A program made the translations under genes and the position numbers. A stretch of 64,000 nucleotides of DNA from Laburnicola sp. R22_1 (taxonomy: Eukaryota; Ascomycota; Dothideomycetes; Pleosporales; Didymosphaeriaceae): assembly GCA_014281115.1 (NCBI GenBank), contig JACONQ010000013.1:1106501-1170500 (forward strand), written 5' to 3'. Each line of letters starts with the position of its first letter. Position 1 is the first letter of the stretch. The notes under the pieces are model-generated. The model saw only the letters and a program-made list of their open reading frames with translations. It did not search any database and was not told the origin of the DNA. Shown here one piece after another: positions 23,350 to 35,639 of the stretch.

Positions 23350-23926
23350 TATAATAGTACCCCTCGTAAGCAGAAGTATAAACTGCCTCCACTTATTTAG
23401 TTTTTAAGTAGCCCTACTATATTTAATTACTACGTTATTCTATTACGTTACTAGCGTCTATATAATATAATATTACGTAATATTACGTATAAGCGCTAAG
23501 TCCTAGAACTAGAGCGTGTTAAAGTTTTTCTAACGCCTTTCCCTAGCTTCTAAGACAACTAATCCTATAATAATAATACCGAAATTTGCTTACCTATCTA
23601 CTATATTACTAAATAATTAACACTACTTTATAACCTTTCGCCGCGTTACTAGATAATAAACTACTTAGAACTTCTACTCTACTCTACTACTATAATATAT
23701 AATAAATTGCGCGTGCGCCTACTCCTAATACTAAATAGCACCCTATTATTCTTTACTAATAACCTATTAATCTCTAAATACCTAGCTATTACTTTACTTA
23801 TCTTTTATAGAAATCCTATAGTATAATCGCGTACCTATATATCCTCTACGTCTCTAGCACCTACTTAGTATAGCTATTACTATTATTATAGAAGCAATAA
23901 GCTATTAATTAGAAATATAATATTAC

Positions 23927-24075
23927 TGTGGTGGAATAAACTCCACCACACGGGTCACGTGGTAAGCCGGTGCCCGATCGGCTCTCAAGGATTTAATAGG
24001 CGGTTTCTTTTTTCTAACACGCACAACTTAATCTATCTTTCTACTGAGTCCCAATCAGGGCTGGGTTCCCCCACA
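23927..24075 (+). repeat. L5 5' LTR (149 bp)
   Basis: It starts TGTGGTGGA, whose reverse complement TCCACCACA follows six bases later, and ends CCCCCACA. It matches the 3' LTR with about nine differences, nearly all transitions. A TTGGCGACC-type string, the probable primer-binding site, follows at about 24,079. Confidence 0.9.
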
Positions 24076-24369
24076 AAATTGGCGACCAACCCGCGACTAG
24101 AACCTCCAAAACCTTGACCTTAGGAAGGCCATCGCATTAGTACTCCAATATGGACGAGCAGTGTTGCCCAAGAAAAAGACAAGATAGAACAATAGCGGCG
24201 CGCAGCGGTGTGCGGAACAGCGCATACTGGGGACAGAAAGAAACCCCAAAAGAGACTCAGGGGCGAAATTAGGCGCAACCAAGCACAGCGCTAACCTTGA
24301 AACAGAAATACAACCCAAGCTTTAATTAGCTGCCGCACTAGCCCTTATCGAACCGCACTACCAGGAATA

Positions 24370-24760
24370 AATAACAAATAACGAACACTAATGACCCTAG
24401 CATATGCACAAATCAGGCATAGAGCGTGGGCTCCAGGACCAGACCAGACCAGACCAGCACCAGACCAGACCAGAAAACAACCAGAACCAGGCACCGAACG
24501 ACTCTTAGAGTTGGAACATCGAGCCTCTAGGAACGAATAACGAACACTAATAACCCTAGTATATGCACAAATCAGGCATAGAGCGTGGGCTCCAGGACCA
24601 GACCAGACCAGACCAGCACCAGACCAGACCAGGAAACAACCAGAACCAGGCACCGAGCGACTCTCAGAGTTAAAACATCGAGCCTCTAGAAACAAATAAC
24701 AAAAAATAATAACCCTAGCATGCACATAACATTATGCGCAGAGCATGGGCCCAGGCATAA
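24370..24760. repeat. 159-bp tandem repeat in the L5 leader
   Basis: Two full copies and a partial third start near 24,382, 24,541 and 24,700. Each contains a run of the pentamer CCAGA/ACCAG. A 126-codon minus-strand frame here is only a by-product of the repeat. Confidence 0.85.
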
Positions 24761-25102
24761 GGAGCACAGAAATAGAACAAAAACAGAAGCCTAGATTAAG
24801 AAGCAGTTAGAACTAGGCGCCAAAAGACGCTTAGAGCCAAAATCACCCCACCAGGACTAGACAACTAAGCAATTATAAATAGACAAGAACTGAGAACAGA
24901 CTAGGGCACCCAGACCTAGACCAAGGAAAGGACCGAAGCTAGACACCGCATCACCCTCAGAACCAAAAACTGAGGCGGAGTTAGAGAAAGCTAAGAGATA
25001 ACAAGTACAGGTGCGCGGAGGCAGAAACAGAAGCAAAAAAAAGAAGAACCAGAACACCAACTCCAACTACCCAAGAAACTAACCAGACAACTAGCAACAA
25101 CA

Positions 25103-26523
25103 ATGTCCGCCACTAGAAGATCAAACAACCATCAGCGATCCCAGTCAGAGGACCCAGATCACAGCAAGATGCGTGAGTTCCTCAACGTCCCAGCACTTGG
25201 GAAGCGCAAGAACCCGAGCCCAAAATCCCCTTAGGCCGTCAGTTTCGCAGAGACAACAAGCTTAACTAATGAGGGTATCTATACACCCGCTGGAGGGTCT
25301 CCGCCCCTTATAGAAAGCTCCTCGCAAGGATCTAAAGGGAAAGCACTAATGCCGCCTTAGCCGGCCAAAGACGCCAATGCCCTTATGGCGCAAATGGTGA
25401 TAGCCCTGCAATCCCTTACCAACAAAGCCACCTAGTGGAACCCCGTGCAGAGCCTTGTTACGGAACCCGACCCATTCTCAGGCAAGGAACTGCACTTTGT
25501 GGGAGACAATGTAACCTAATTCCTTCAAGACTACAAAAAACGTGCGAACCACTACTAGTACTCTAAGAAAGACAAGGTTGTTAGAGTTAAGGAATATTGC
25601 AGCCAAGAGATCCAGGATGTGCTCAACTTCTCAATGCCAGAATACTCCAAGGCAGAAGAAGAAGGGGCATGGCAGAAGCTGTGGGTGGCTATGCGCAGGC
25701 GTTAGCGGAGTTAGGATCGGGCCCAAGCTAAAGAGACGGAGGAAGCATTAAAGGCGTAGCTATCGCAGTGTCAAGCAATAACAAACCTTAACATCCGTGA
25801 TTTCCTAGACTAGTTCGCAATTAGGTTTGGGAAATGCCTAAGGGCAGGCACGGTTATGAAAAGCCAGAAGGGTATGCTTCTTATCTATGGCCTGAGCAAA
25901 CAACTAGCGGGCAATATCCTAATAAAGAACAACTGGTTAATAGAGAGACCTATGGAGCTTGACTTTGACATAATAGAGAGATGGCTTTTAAGTAGAGCTC
26001 GAATCCAGTTAGAAGAACATATGCTAGATCTAACATACCAAATCTAAGCGCTGATGCCGTCTTAGACTGTCGAGCCGCAAGTACCACCAATGCCGCAGAG
26101 TGTTTTCTAACCCACCAGACTCAACCCGAACTTTTAACAAGCAAGACCATAAGGAGCTCCAGGCGCGCGAGCAACCCCAGGCTCGACTATCTCTTAACAC
26201 AAAGTGGACGAGCTGACTAAAAGGCTTAAGGTTATAAGGCTTCAGAACGTCCTAGTTTAGAACTGGGACCCTCGAGAGATGGAGATTCTGTCGGACCTAG
26301 TTATCCGCCAGGAAATCACTATGAGGGTAGAACAGGCCCTAAAGCAGATAGTACCACAACGACCTCAGTACCATGCACCGACCTAGTCTTAGGCCTACTC
26401 AGCAGCGCCGATGCGAGTCAACATGCACGTGGCCGCGGCAGTGATAGACCTAACACAGCAAGAAAACGACCGTTTTGAAGGATGCTTTGGATGTGGGAAG
26501 GACCACATTATCGCGAATAGGGA
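25103..26523 (+). pseudogene. L5 gag with zinc knuckle (RIP-stopped)
   Basis: The frame runs from ATG 25,103 (MSATRRSNNHQRSQSED) and stays in one register to about 26,523 without frameshift, but is broken by several TAG and TAA codons where Gln or Trp is expected. The capsid-like part includes LLIYGLSKQLAG. Near the end is CFGCGKDHIIANREC, a zinc-knuckle-type motif. It joins directly to the integrase in another frame. Confidence 0.8.
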
Positions 26524-27615
26524 ATGCGAGGGAAGGAATTTATGGTTGTTGCTAGGGACTATACCTCTAGATGGCCTAAAGCGAAAGCGCTCACCAACGC
26601 TAACTTAACCGCAGTCGCCCAGTTCTTAGAAGAATCCGTCTTTAGCAGGTGGGGCATCCCTTTTTGCCTGTTAGTGGACGGAGGACTAGAGAACAGAGGC
26701 TTAGTGGAGGACTTGGCTAAACAGTTTGGGATTCAACGAGTGGTATCCAGTGCTTATCACCCACAAGGGCAAGGTCTGGTGGAAAGAGGCCACCAAGAGC
26801 TCGTTGGCGCACTGCGGAAGATGAAGGGCGACTGGGTCCAGAACCTACCCAAAGCTCTGTGGGCCGATCGGGTCACAGTGAAGCGATCCACAGGCGAAAC
26901 ACTAGCCTTTCTGATCTGCGGGAGAGAACATGTTCTTTCTATTGAACTTTGCATCCTGACATGGCAGACACTTCTATAGGAATAGGTTCATACTACTAAA
27001 GAACTCCTAGCTGTTAGAGCGGAGCAGTTTAAGAAGCGTGATTATCGCCTCTAAGAAGCTATTAACCGAACTATCCGACTGCGCGAACAAGGAAAGGAAT
27101 GGTTTGACAACCGGCGCACTCTTAGGATGGAGCCACTGCGACAAGGCGATCTGGTGTTGGTGCATGATACTTTTTAGGCCAGCAACATAAGTCGCAAAGT
27201 CAAGCTCGCCAGAAGGTACCAAGGCCCCTTCAGGATCAGGGCCATTCCACCGCACGGTGAAGGATGGTACATACTCGAGGAGCTCAATGGGACACCCTTT
27301 CGCAATAGAACGCCAGGCGATCGCATCGTTCGATTCCATCCGCGCACGACAACAGACCTTAACACAATGCTAGAACCTGACGTCGTGGACACTAATAACC
27401 TCTTAGAAGAAATTACTAATTCCTTGGAGGGAATTAATCCTGCAGACCTTAATGAAGTTACGCAGACGCCTAAGCCTAAACATCCTATATTTGCGCGCAG
27501 ATTACGGAGGCTGGCGAGATATGCACAGGACGTCCCCACGAGGATGAAGCAAGTGGGGATTCCGCCGCCACCAGCAAACTTTGACCCCTCAGACTTCGCC
27601 CATTGGGAGGAGTAA
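26524..27615 (+). pseudogene. L5 integrase core and GPF module (no RT upstream)
   Basis: Gypsy-type integrase from the first catalytic Asp (VVARDYTSRWPKAKAL) through the second (LLVDGGLENRG) to the Glu in HPQGQGLVERGHQEL, followed by a GPF-type C-terminal module (RRYQGPFRIRAIPP). Four TAG codons interrupt it. The N-terminal HHCC domain and everything between gag and integrase are missing, and the switch of frame at about 26,520 marks the deletion junction. Confidence 0.85.
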
Positions 27616-27666
27616 GCTAGCCGGAACATCGGCGCATTATGAGCTAAGGGACAGCTCATTTCTTAA

Positions 27667-27678
27667 GGGGGGGGGGGG
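27667..27678 (+). repeat. G12 tract after the L5 integrase
   Basis: Twelve consecutive G lie 50 bp after the integrase stop. It resembles a polypurine tract, but the 3' LTR is 1.37 kb further on; a second purine-rich stretch (GTGGGTAGGGAGG) sits directly before that LTR. Confidence 0.7.
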
Positions 27679-27846
27679 AGGAAGTAGTCAAAGAAGAAAA
27701 GTTAGAAAAAGAAGATGGAACAACAGCATCAGTACCAAGTTAAATTGAAGTCTAACATACATACATTATTACTAGGATAGGATCACAAGTTACAAGACCC
27801 TGACAATGGAGCCTAACTGACAATTAGACAGCTAGAAAATTGAAAG

Positions 27847-28745
27847 CTAAGAACTACTATGCTGACCTCCACGAGAATCTGAGCCCCCGCGACCGCCACG
27901 GCCTGAGCTATAATTGGGGTTCGGATTGCGACTCCAACGGGAACGAGGCATAGGGCTACCTTGCTTTGCAGCTTAAGTTCCGCTGGAGCCTAAACCTAAG
28001 CGTGCAGCTTGGGCGGAGAGGTTAGAAGGAACGGAGGACAGACCTAAAGAAGGAGGAGAGGAGATCATGCCGCGGCGGCCAAGCGGGGACAAGGGAGTAC
28101 GGGCGGAATTGATGGACTGTTGGGAAGCTGGATGTATGGGGGAAGGCGAGTGGAATGGAACTTCAGGAGGATTGTCGGTGGCCTGAAAGGGAGATAAATT
28201 GGAGGATGAAGAGCTAACCTGCAGCACCGCATCGAGCAAGACCTGGCCTGGAGAGGAATTGGGGCCGGAGAGCAGATGACTGGGAGTAGGAGTGGTCTGG
28301 CCCTGAGACAGGGAAGGGCTGCCGCTGTCGCTGCTGGAGAAGACAATGGGTTAAGAAGGATGGGAAAAGAGTGCGAAGTTGTCTTGACCGTTCACCCGGA
28401 GCTGCAAACCGCGAGGCAGGTCATTGTCGTTATTAGTGCTCTGCCTGAGGGCTGCGAAAACTTGGGCCATGACATTGAAGCTGATACGAGCATCCAAGAG
28501 GGGAATCACTTCCCAGGGGTCAGCCTGAGAGACCATAGGGGTGCGGGGAACTCACGCAGAGACAAGAAGGTGATGAATGCGCTAACAGAGGGCTTTTTGG
28601 GCACCAGTGGGAGGTCGAAACCACCAGAACCCGCATTATTGTCGCCTCGATGAGGAGGCTTGCCGCCGCCGCCGCCGCCACTGGAACTGAGGCGGCCAGA
28701 TGCGTAGGCGCCTGGGGCATAGTCGATCTAAAGATGGGGAGGCAT
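27847..28745 (-). pseudogene. Antisense accessory frame in L5 (RGG-box protein)
   Basis: A GC-rich, minus-strand reading between the integrase and the 3' LTR. The N-terminal part (ATG 28,745) is Gly-rich (RLSSSGGGGGGKPP) and includes PLVPKKPSVSAFITFLSL. It then shifts frame to DPWEVIPLLDARISFNV and continues as a Ser/Pro-rich protein, ending in SSGRGGRGGSDSRGGQ before a TAG at 27,847. Two TAA and one early TAG codon interrupt it. A GTGAGT...CAG pair at the frame change would give a 31-bp intron but in the wrong phase, so a frameshift is simpler. No family recognised; it may be an element-encoded accessory or a captured host gene. Confidence 0.55.
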
Positions 28746-29051
28746 GATGAGGCAGGCTGAGTGAAGGCTTGAGAATGGTTTAGGGTTTAGGAGGACAAGA
28801 AGCTAAACTGTAGGAAAATTGTAAGAGTGCGGAGAGTAAGTGGAATAGGCGGGTTAGTGATGAAAATGGGTGGGCGTTTGTGGGCTGTTGTTTGAGGTTA
28901 CACGAAGCTAGGTGATTGGCGGAGCTCGCTATCAGAGGCGGGCCTGACCTCTGCTCACCGGCAGGAGGCGCTGTGGAACATTTGGAGTGTTTTCTAGAAG
29001 GGTGTTTAGCATGAAGCTTGATGGGGCCAAGCTTCTGTGGGTAGGGAGGTA

Positions 29052-29200
29052 TGTGGTGGAATGAACTCCACCACACGGGTCACGTGGTAAGCCGGTGCCC
29101 AATCGGCTCTTAAGGATTTAATAGGCGGGTTCTTTCTTCTGACACACACAACTTAATCTATCTTTCTACTGAGTCCCGATTAGGGCTGGGTTCCCCCACA
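29052..29200 (+). repeat. L5 3' LTR (149 bp)
   Basis: Partner of 23,927-24,075. The start hairpin (9-bp arms) is perfect despite a base change in the loop. Confidence 0.9.
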
Positions 29201-29894
29201 TTACTTATAGCCCTTAGTAGTAATTACTCCTATAAGCTATATAGTAGTATATAGCTACTAGCCTAGACTCTTACTTTATAAAAATATCTATATTCTTCTA
29301 GTCCTTATTTTTAATAGTTATAAACATCTTATACCTAAACTAGTATAAGGCAATCTATATTATAAAGCTTATTTTACCTTTAATTCTAGACTCCTACTTA
29401 AGAAGATGCGTATTCTCCTTAATATAGCGATTTAACTCTATAGTAGCTATCTACTTGCTATATAGGTCCTTAGTAAATACTATATAGTTTTTAACATCTA
29501 GTGGCGTCTAGCTATATTATTATTTATATCTTCTAGGTAGGGGCATAATACTACACATCTAGTAGTAATAGTATTTTTAGAATAAGGAATAGATATAGTA
29601 ATCTTAAGATCTTACGCAATAATTAAATATATTGTATAGTAGATAGATAAATACTTAATCTTTAGTTATAGATTTTATATTATGTGCGTATAGGCAACTA
29701 CGTATTATATTATTAACTACCTTTAGTATAAAGGGCTAATTTGTATATACTAACAAATAGTTATAATAAATAGTCTTTAGCCTAACCTGTCTCTAAGCTA
29801 CTTTACCTTTTTTAATGCGTTTTTAGTATACCTATAGCTTTTCCTTATAGTGTTATACTATATACTAAAAGGTCTGTAATGTTTCTCTTCCTAA

Positions 29895-30176
29895 TATAAT
29901 AGTACTTACTAGCCTCCCTACTAAGCACGCCCTATTACATTTCTTTTATACTTTATTTTTCCTATTTACGCCTTTTACTTTTCTAAAGACGCCTTTTCTA
30001 GTTAGTATTAGCATAGTAGTTAGTGGATCTATACTCTACGCCGCCCTCTATATAAAAAAGGCCCCCTATATTTTTTTTATATACTATCTTAGAATAGTAT
30101 TAATTTAACTAGCTCTTTTAACTTTTCTAGCTGTCTCTAATAGGTTAGCCCTATAAGGCCGTGTACCGCCCTTATA
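29895..30176 (+). repeat. Z 3' LTR
   Basis: Main body of the Z 3' LTR after the X3 insertion. It ends CCCTTATA, followed by the ATAGG target duplication and resumed Gypsy-1 gag. Confidence 0.8.
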
Positions 30177-30181
30177 ATAGG

Positions 30182-33100
30182 CACGTGAAAAGTTCTATAA
30201 GCTCTTCCTCTCTAATAGAATAGACGCCTAGACATTCCTATAGGCTTTTAAGAGTCTAGCTAGGAAGGATAAACTAAATGTAAAGACCTAAAAGGATAAA
30301 TTATAATTTAAGCTAACTAAGAGTCTTAAGATAATACTCTAAAGAGAGATAAAAGATTCTAATATTAACTACCTAGGAATTAAACACTAGATAGCCGCAG
30401 CTAGCTACACTCTCTAAGATAATAATATAATAAACCTATTTTAGGCGCGTATATAAATCTCTTATAAGGTACTACTCTCTAAATTAAAGCCTTTATACAT
30501 AGTAACTAAATAATAAGTATTTTACTTTAGACTTACTATTCTCTTTTTACTCCTCTATAACTATAATAGAATATAGTATATTAAGTATTAACCTCTTTTT
30601 ATTAATACTACCTTGAAACGCTTTTCTATATTAACAACAGTAGGAGAGATAACTGCTATTATTATAATAATTTTATTAGAAACCCCTTAGTCGCAAAAAA
30701 AAACCCATATTAAGTATAATACTTATTTTTAGTGTAGTAAGATAAGGAATAAATACTTAAGCCGCTATAACTATTTTTAGAAGATAGCTATATAAGCAAA
30801 TATATAAGTAGTAGATAATCTTAATTTAAATAAACTTAGTATTATCTACTATTCTAATTTAGAGGTAGGTAATTTATTAGATAATAAAGCTTTAAATATA
30901 AGTTACTAGACTACTCTAATCTAGTAGCTAATATAGAGGCTACTAAACTAATTAATCTAGATAAGCTATAATTTTAATTATAAAACACAAATACTAAACT
31001 AAAATTGCTACCTATAGGTAGTAAAATAGTAAGGGTTTCTAAGCTATTTAAAGGCTCCTAGCTAGTTATACTAGTGCAAATTATATTCTAAGAATTAGCT
31101 CTTAGGTTATAAGTCTTAATAGATACTAGTGCTAGCGCTTATAACCTTATTACTTTAAGATATATAAAGGTAGTATAAAAATAGCTTAAAGCTAAACTCC
31201 TTTACCTAAAGATATTAATTCCTCTTAAGAACTTTGTAGGGAAGAGAAGCGTAAAAGTAGATACCTATTTTATAGTCTAGCTTAATATTAATAGATATAG
31301 CTTTACTATATAGTTTTTTTATAAAATAGGGGACTATAATTTTATTATTAGTAGGAAATTTTTAAGTAAGCTAACTATCTATTTAACGCTTAGGACTACT
31401 GTCTTTATTAGAAAGATAATACGAATCTAACTTTTGCTAGTAATTTTATCCTATTATAGACTTTCCCTCTACCTAACTCTTCTTACTAGAACAACGCTAC
31501 TTAATAGAATAAACTACTTAAAAAGTAAAATTATACCTACTAAAAGACTTACTTACTAAAAGCTAACTAGAGTGTCTTTAAGGAAATCTCTATTTAGCTT
31601 CCTAACCCTACTATCTTAGTTATTAGAACGTACTTAAAGGCTTACTAGAAACTAAACTATAAAAATAACTTTAATAAAGATAATAGTGTTAAAGCTAAAG
31701 AGCTGCCGTTTTTAGACCAAGAACTATTAGATAATAAATTGCCTATTAGTTACTCTATCCCTACTTCTTAAGGAAGTTACTAGTAAGACTAGCCCCTAGA
31801 AATTATGCAGTAGGATTTAGGTATTATCTCTAGTCCTAGACCTAAAGACTATAATCCTACTAGAGAAGCTAATTTATAGATTAGACAGCTCTTATAGAAA
31901 TTAACTATTTAATTAAAACTACTCTAGCTAGAATAATCTATATTAGCTTCCTTCTATCCTACTAAATTGCTAATATAGAAAGAGAACTTGTAGAAGATAA
32001 ATAATAAATTATATTTAGTAGATCTACTAGCCCTATACAATCTAGCTAACCTCCTAGAACTTATTTAGGCGCTAACGCGTAAATAATTATATACTATTAG
32101 CTTTAATATTAATATAGTAAGCGCTATAGCCTTTACTTTTAATAGTGGCTATAAGTTTAATATAATTATTAGTTATACTAGCCCCTATAAGCTAGCTAAA
32201 CTTATTAAGAACTATAAGAATAAGATACATGGCCTAGAAAATAAGTTTTAAGCTAACCTACTTGCTAAAATAGAATAAGCGCTCCCTTAGCTAAGATACA
32301 CTAAAGTAGAGCCTGTCTATTTTTTAAAATTAGATTTTAACACTCTTCTACTTTACTAAAAGAGTGTTAATTACTATATTAACTTTACTAAAGCCCTATC
32401 TACGCTTACTACCTTGCCTTTATATAGTATATTCTTAAAGTATCGTAAACTTCTTAAAGCCTATATTAATAACTATATTAAGCGCAGGTTTATTATCCCT
32501 AGTAACACTAGCTTTGCTTCGCTAGTATTATTTACTAAAAAGCTAAGTAGAGGTTAATGCGTTTATATTAATTATTACTAGCTTAATACTATTACTAAAA
32601 AGAATATTACAGTAATTCTACTTATTAAGAAGACACTTATATGCCTCCCTAGAGTAAGACTTTTTACTAAGCTTAATATTTACTAAGTATTCTACTAAAT
32701 TTAGCTTATCTTAGAGACTAAAGCGCTAACTATTTTTTAAACCTAGTATAGAAATTATAAGTATAAAGTCTTACTCTTTAGTTTTTATAATAGTTCTACT
32801 ACCTTTTAATAGTTTATTAATAGTGTTCTAAGTAATTATCTAGACAACTTCTATACTATATATATTAATAATATTTTTATCTTTTCTAAGAATCCCTAGA
32901 ATATAAAGAATATATTTGTAAAGTTTTACTCTACTAAAAGGACACTAATCTCTAAGCTAATCTTAAGAAATATAAATTTACTATAATAGAAACTAAGTTC
33001 TTAGGATATATTATTAGCACTAAAGAAATCTATAAGGATTCTGCAAAGACTACTATGGTTTAGAAATAAAAAGAGCCTATAATACTTAAGGTATTGTAGA

Positions 33101-35560
33101 GCTTTTTAGGCTTCTATAACTACTATTATTTTTATTTTTATTATAGGTAGGTTATTCGCCCCCTACTTAAGCTGCTAAAAAGTAGTGTCTTCTATACTTT
33201 TAGAGACTAGAAACACGCTGCCTTTAAAGCTGTAAAGCAACTTATAGCTAGTAATATTCTAGTTTTATAATACTTTTTATTTTAAATTACTTATATAAAA
33301 ACTAACTCTAGTAATAGCGTTAATATAGGCTCTCTTAGTTAACTATAATCTAATAGTACCTAGCGCCTAGTTATATAGTACTCTAAATTATTAAAGCCTA
33401 CTAAGTTAAAATATAATATTTATAATAAGGAAAGATTAACAATTATATAGAGTTTTTAAAATAGAGAGTATAACTAATTAGCCTTTAAACTGCTAAGCCC
33501 TTTAATATTATTACTAATTATTAAGCCCTTAATTACTTTAGCACTAACTATAAGCTCTCTTTATAGTAAGCCTAATAGTTTAAAAAGCTATCTAAATACT
33601 ATTATTAAATTACGTACTAACTAGGAACTGCAAATATTATAGCTAATACGCTATCTAAAAAATAGAATAAGTTAAAGTTATAGAAAGAGAAGAATTAAGA
33701 GGCTTAAATCTAGTTCTTTCTCCTATAACTACTAAATACTACTAAAGCAGCCCTTATAGCTATTATAATTACAAAGTAGAAGAAAGAAAAAGTTAATATA
33801 AGCCCTAAAGAAGCCTATTCTTGTATACTTATTAATTGCCTACTATATACTAATTAAATATATAAGGTGCTTAAATTGCTTTACGAAGTAGCCTATTTAG
33901 AATTACTAGATTTTATCCTTACTTTTTCTAGATTGCTTCTTTATAAAGACTGCCTAGTAGTTCCCTCTATAGAGTTTCTCTAGACGTATCTAATTTAAAT
34001 AATATATACTTATTAGGTTACTGCCTATCTAGGTCTATAACAAACTCTTTAGTTTTTATACTAGTTATATTACTAGAAGGGCATAAATACTAATATTAAT
34101 AAGTATATCTCTAATTATTAAGACTGCTAGTAGAGTAAGCCCTTACTAGATAAAAAGCTAGGATTATTATACCTACTTCCTATTTCTAAAAATATCTAGT
34201 AAGATATCTTAATTAATTTTAAATTATTCTCTAATAATAAGAAAGGGTATAATAACGCAATAGTCTTTTACTACTACCTATCTAAGTGTGTTTTTTATGC
34301 CCTACTATAAGATAGTTCCTACTAAATAAGCTGCTAATCTCTACTATTAGTATATATTTAGAGTCTTTAGCCCCCTTAATTAATTATCTCTAACTGCGAC
34401 CCCTAATTTATTTTCACTTTCTTAGCTACTTTATATAAGCTTATAGGTATTAAGTAACTTTTCTTTATAGTATAGTATTTACAAACTAATAGCTAAACTA
34501 ATATTATAAATTAGTATTTTAACTAGTGTCTGCGTCTATTTATTAACTTTTATTAAGATAACTAGTTAAATTTGCTACCTAGTATAGACTAGGCCTAGGC
34601 AATACTACCCTTTAACAGCACTAGAGTTTTTCCTTTTAAGATTAAGTTTAAGTATTAGCTATATCTTTACTAGGACTAGTGTACCTAACTAGTTACTAAA
34701 TCTTTAGATAATATTACTTTAGAAAAGGCTAAGGCGAAAGTTAAGGCCTATATAAAAGCTTACAAATTTGTCTATAATACCGCCCGCGCTAATATATCTA
34801 CTACCTAGAAAATATAATTAAAGTAGGCTAATAAATATAGATAAGCTATTAATATTAATATTAGAGACTAGGTCTTTATTACTCTAAAGGGATTTATTAC
34901 TAAACGCCTATTAGTTAAGTTAGATTATTAAATAAAAGGACTATACCAAATTATAGATAAGAAAGGCCACTTTTTTATACTTAAACTTCTATACTATATA
35001 AGAGTTTATCTAGTGTTTTACACTAATAGACTTTAAAAGAATTTAAATAATTTCTTACTAGGTTAATTATAACCTCTAGAACTATCTATTAAGATAGATA
35101 AAGTCTCTAAGTAGCTAGTTTTTTATATTCTTAATAGTAAAGTAGACTATAGAACACTAAAGTACTAGACAGTGTAAGAAGGATATAACTCTAACTTAAC
35201 CTACTATTCTACTAATAACTTTGTTAACTCTTCTCTACTAATTAAAGCTTACTATTAAGAGTACTTTAAGCGAGCTAGTTTACTAAAATAGTTGCCTATT
35301 TAGCTAGACGCCGCCCTTTAAGACACTTTTCTAGAGCCTATTCTTAAAGATAATATTTCTATAAAGATAGGGTTAAAGCGCTATATTAGGCGTACTTAGC
35401 TAGGTGCCTATTACTTTTTAATACCTATACACCCTTAGGCTTACACGCATAATTAGATATCTACTACTTTTTAGTACTTTTACCTCCTAATAGCCTCTTT
35501 ACCCCTAGATATCCCTACTACTACTAGCAGCCCCTATAGCTTTAGGAGCTACTTTACCCT
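30182..35560 (+). pseudogene. Gypsy-1 gag 3' part and pol (heavily decayed)
   Basis: Resumes the gag-pol of Gypsy-1. By alignment with Gypsy-2: zinc-knuckle region near 30.7 kb (disrupted by S2b), aspartic protease near 31.1-31.35 kb, RT about 32.3-32.95 kb with the active-site box altered to YINNIFIFS, RNase H about 33.2-33.6 kb, integrase about 34.1-34.6 kb, chromodomain-like end near 35.1-35.3 kb. Stop codons, mainly TAG, are everywhere. Confidence 0.8.
30589..30706 (+). mobile_element. S2b: short A-tailed element in Gypsy-1
   Basis: A 118-bp copy ending in an A9 run plus CCC. It has a perfect 11-bp duplication ATATTAAGTAT at 30,578-30,588 and 30,707-30,717. Confidence 0.82.
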
Positions 35561-35639
35561 GATTAAAAACTATATAGTTAGGTTAATATACTTTTAAAAC
35601 GCTCTTCTATAGTATTAGAAAATCTTATATAATATAATT

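Larger units (their letters stand above)
23927..29200 (+). mobile_element. L5: 5.27-kb LTR element lacking RT, with antisense ORF
   Basis: A GC-richer, much less mutated LTR element with 149-bp LTRs (23,927-24,075 and 29,052-29,200) and a TTAC duplication (23,923-23,926 and 29,201-29,204). The order is leader with 159-bp tandem repeats, gag with zinc knuckle, integrase core with GPF-type module, G12 tract, antisense frame, 3' LTR. Protease, RT, RNase H and the integrase zinc domain are absent, so it is a deletion derivative. In-frame stops are TAG/TAA, suggesting light RIP. It is the innermost and so the youngest layer of the left-hand nest. Confidence 0.88.
23361..29894 (+). mobile_element. 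X3: repeat X in the Z 3' LTR, split by L5
   Basis: X3 occupies about 23,361-23,926 and 29,205-29,894. It landed 11 bp into the Z 3' LTR, so TATAATAGTAC occurs on both sides (23,350-23,360 and 29,895-29,905). The sequence resumes in register after L5. Confidence 0.75.
18859..30176 (+). mobile_element. Z: RT-less LTR element nested in Gypsy-1
   Basis: The 5' LTR is 18,859-19,145. The 3' LTR starts at 23,350, is interrupted by X3 and continues 29,895-30,176. The perfect 5-bp duplication ATAGG flanks it (18,854-18,858 and 30,177-30,181), and the joined flanks restore the Gypsy gag sequence seen in Gypsy-2 at 46.78 kb. Its LTR is related to the gypsy LTR but starts TATAATAGTACTTACTAGCC. Without its own insertions, the interior is only about 2.8 kb. 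It has a gypsy-like leader with repeats, an unrecognised middle (20.0-21.2 kb) and the gypsy 3' end, but I find no RT or integrase. It is probably non-autonomous, using gypsy proteins. Confidence 0.8.

Noticed and set aside
24370..24760. CRISPR-like or coding repeat in the L5 leader
   Set aside because: Units are 159 bp, directly adjacent and without unique spacers, in a eukaryotic retrotransposon leader.
28520..28580. A 31-bp intron in the L5 antisense frame
   Set aside because: It has GT and AG ends, but it is too short for a fungal spliceosomal intron and the splice phase gives a stop.
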